A stretch of 32,750 nt of DNA from Lobulomyces angularis (Eukaryota > Chytridiomycota > Chytridiomycetes > Lobulomycetales > Lobulomycetaceae), in the NCBI GenBank assembly GCA_027604685.1, contig JADHYX010000137.1, forward strand, positions 18,849 through 51,598, in the 5' to 3' direction. A program made the position numbers and the translations under genes. Each line of letters starts with the position of its first letter. Position 1 is the first letter of the stretch. Below the pieces are notes generated by a model that worked only from the letters and a program-made list of their open reading frames with translations, did not search any database and was not told the DNA's origin. Shown here one piece after another: positions 32,466 through 32,750 of the stretch.

Positions 32466-32750
32466 CAAAATGGAAAACATTCTTGCAATAAAACTAAATT
32501 CAATAATCTTTTTATTGGAACATCTGAACAATATGAAAAAATGGAAGCTCTGATTTATACTGCAAATCGATTAACTATTCACACAACTCACTTTTTTAAA
32601 TATTTTATGTTAAATTACCAAGATAACAAGAAATGGAGTATGATGAGCGCTGATCTTTTTGTTAGAATATACAAGTGTCTAAATCAAAAAATAAAAACAA
32701 CAAAAGCTACCTTGGAAAGTACTGCTATTATCAATAAACTACTGAATGAA
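32466..32750 (+). CDS. N-terminal part of a further Fanzor copy, running off the window
   Basis: The frame beginning at 32466 stays open to the window end (95 codons). It aligns with the N-terminus of the Fanzor relic at 26568: NKTKFNNLFIGT with NKTNFNKSFKGT, and NRLTIHTTHFFKYFML (from 32565) with NRLTVHTTLFVKWYLL. There is no in-frame ATG ahead of the homology and a TAA lies just upstream; the nearest ATG (32470) is in another frame, so either a frameshift lies between 32470 and 32490 or the true start differs. No RuvC part is inside the window. Assignment to Fanzor rests on homology to the other copy, so intactness is unknown. Confidence 0.6.

Overview
The window is nuclear DNA of an AT-rich eukaryote (roughly three quarters A+T by eye). 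Its genes are closely packed and split by many very short GT-AG introns, mostly about 40-130 nt, with T-rich tracts before the acceptor. I could join 11 genes in frame across 71 introns; 10 of them end in TAA and one in TGA. The gene set fits a mitochondriate, flagellated opisthokont. It has a CEP164 orthologue (centriole distal appendages), an MSS116-type mitochondrial DEAD-box helicase, AIM24, cytosolic PGK and coatomer gamma. An early-diverging zoosporic fungus (chytrid, aphelid or rozellid grade) is my best guess, but the sequence alone does not fix the species. A 10-N assembly gap lies at 12181-12190.

Layout. 1-8.4 kb holds two mirrored pairs. The first is a seven-TM gene (-) with an intact AIM24 gene (+). 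The second is a decayed inverted AIM24 copy (-) that keeps its introns, with a second, diverged seven-TM paralogue (+). A small minus-strand pseudogene-like block follows. 8.4-17.4 kb is a housekeeping block: coatomer gamma (+), PGK (-), a mitochondrial DEAD-box helicase (+) diverging from PGK across 153 bp, and a small single-TM protein (+). 17.9-24 kb holds CEP164 (+), converging on an unusual bHLH + WW protein (-). 24.4-26.5 kb is a 14-exon ectonucleotide pyrophosphatase/phosphodiesterase gene (-) with an 8-nt micro-exon. 29.6-30.65 kb is a membrane RING-H2 ubiquitin ligase gene (-).

The most notable part is 26.5-32.75 kb, an accessory mobile-element zone. It contains a decayed, near full-length Fanzor (eukaryotic TnpB-like, RNA-guided nuclease family) whose D, E, D RuvC residues and zinc-ribbon cysteines can still be read. 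A second Fanzor C-terminal fragment lies tail-to-tail with it and shares its 3' non-coding flank. A third Fanzor begins at the right edge with the same TATA box and N-terminal motifs. A broken Tc1/mariner-IS630 type transposase sits head-to-head with that third copy. This suggests a Fanzor-carrying transposon family that has spread and decayed locally.

The genes do not form an operon-like pathway. Their common threads are organelle function (AIM24, MSS116-like, the small TM protein), secretion and surface (coatomer gamma, ENPP, the RING-H2 protein, the seven-TM proteins) and the flagellar apparatus (CEP164).
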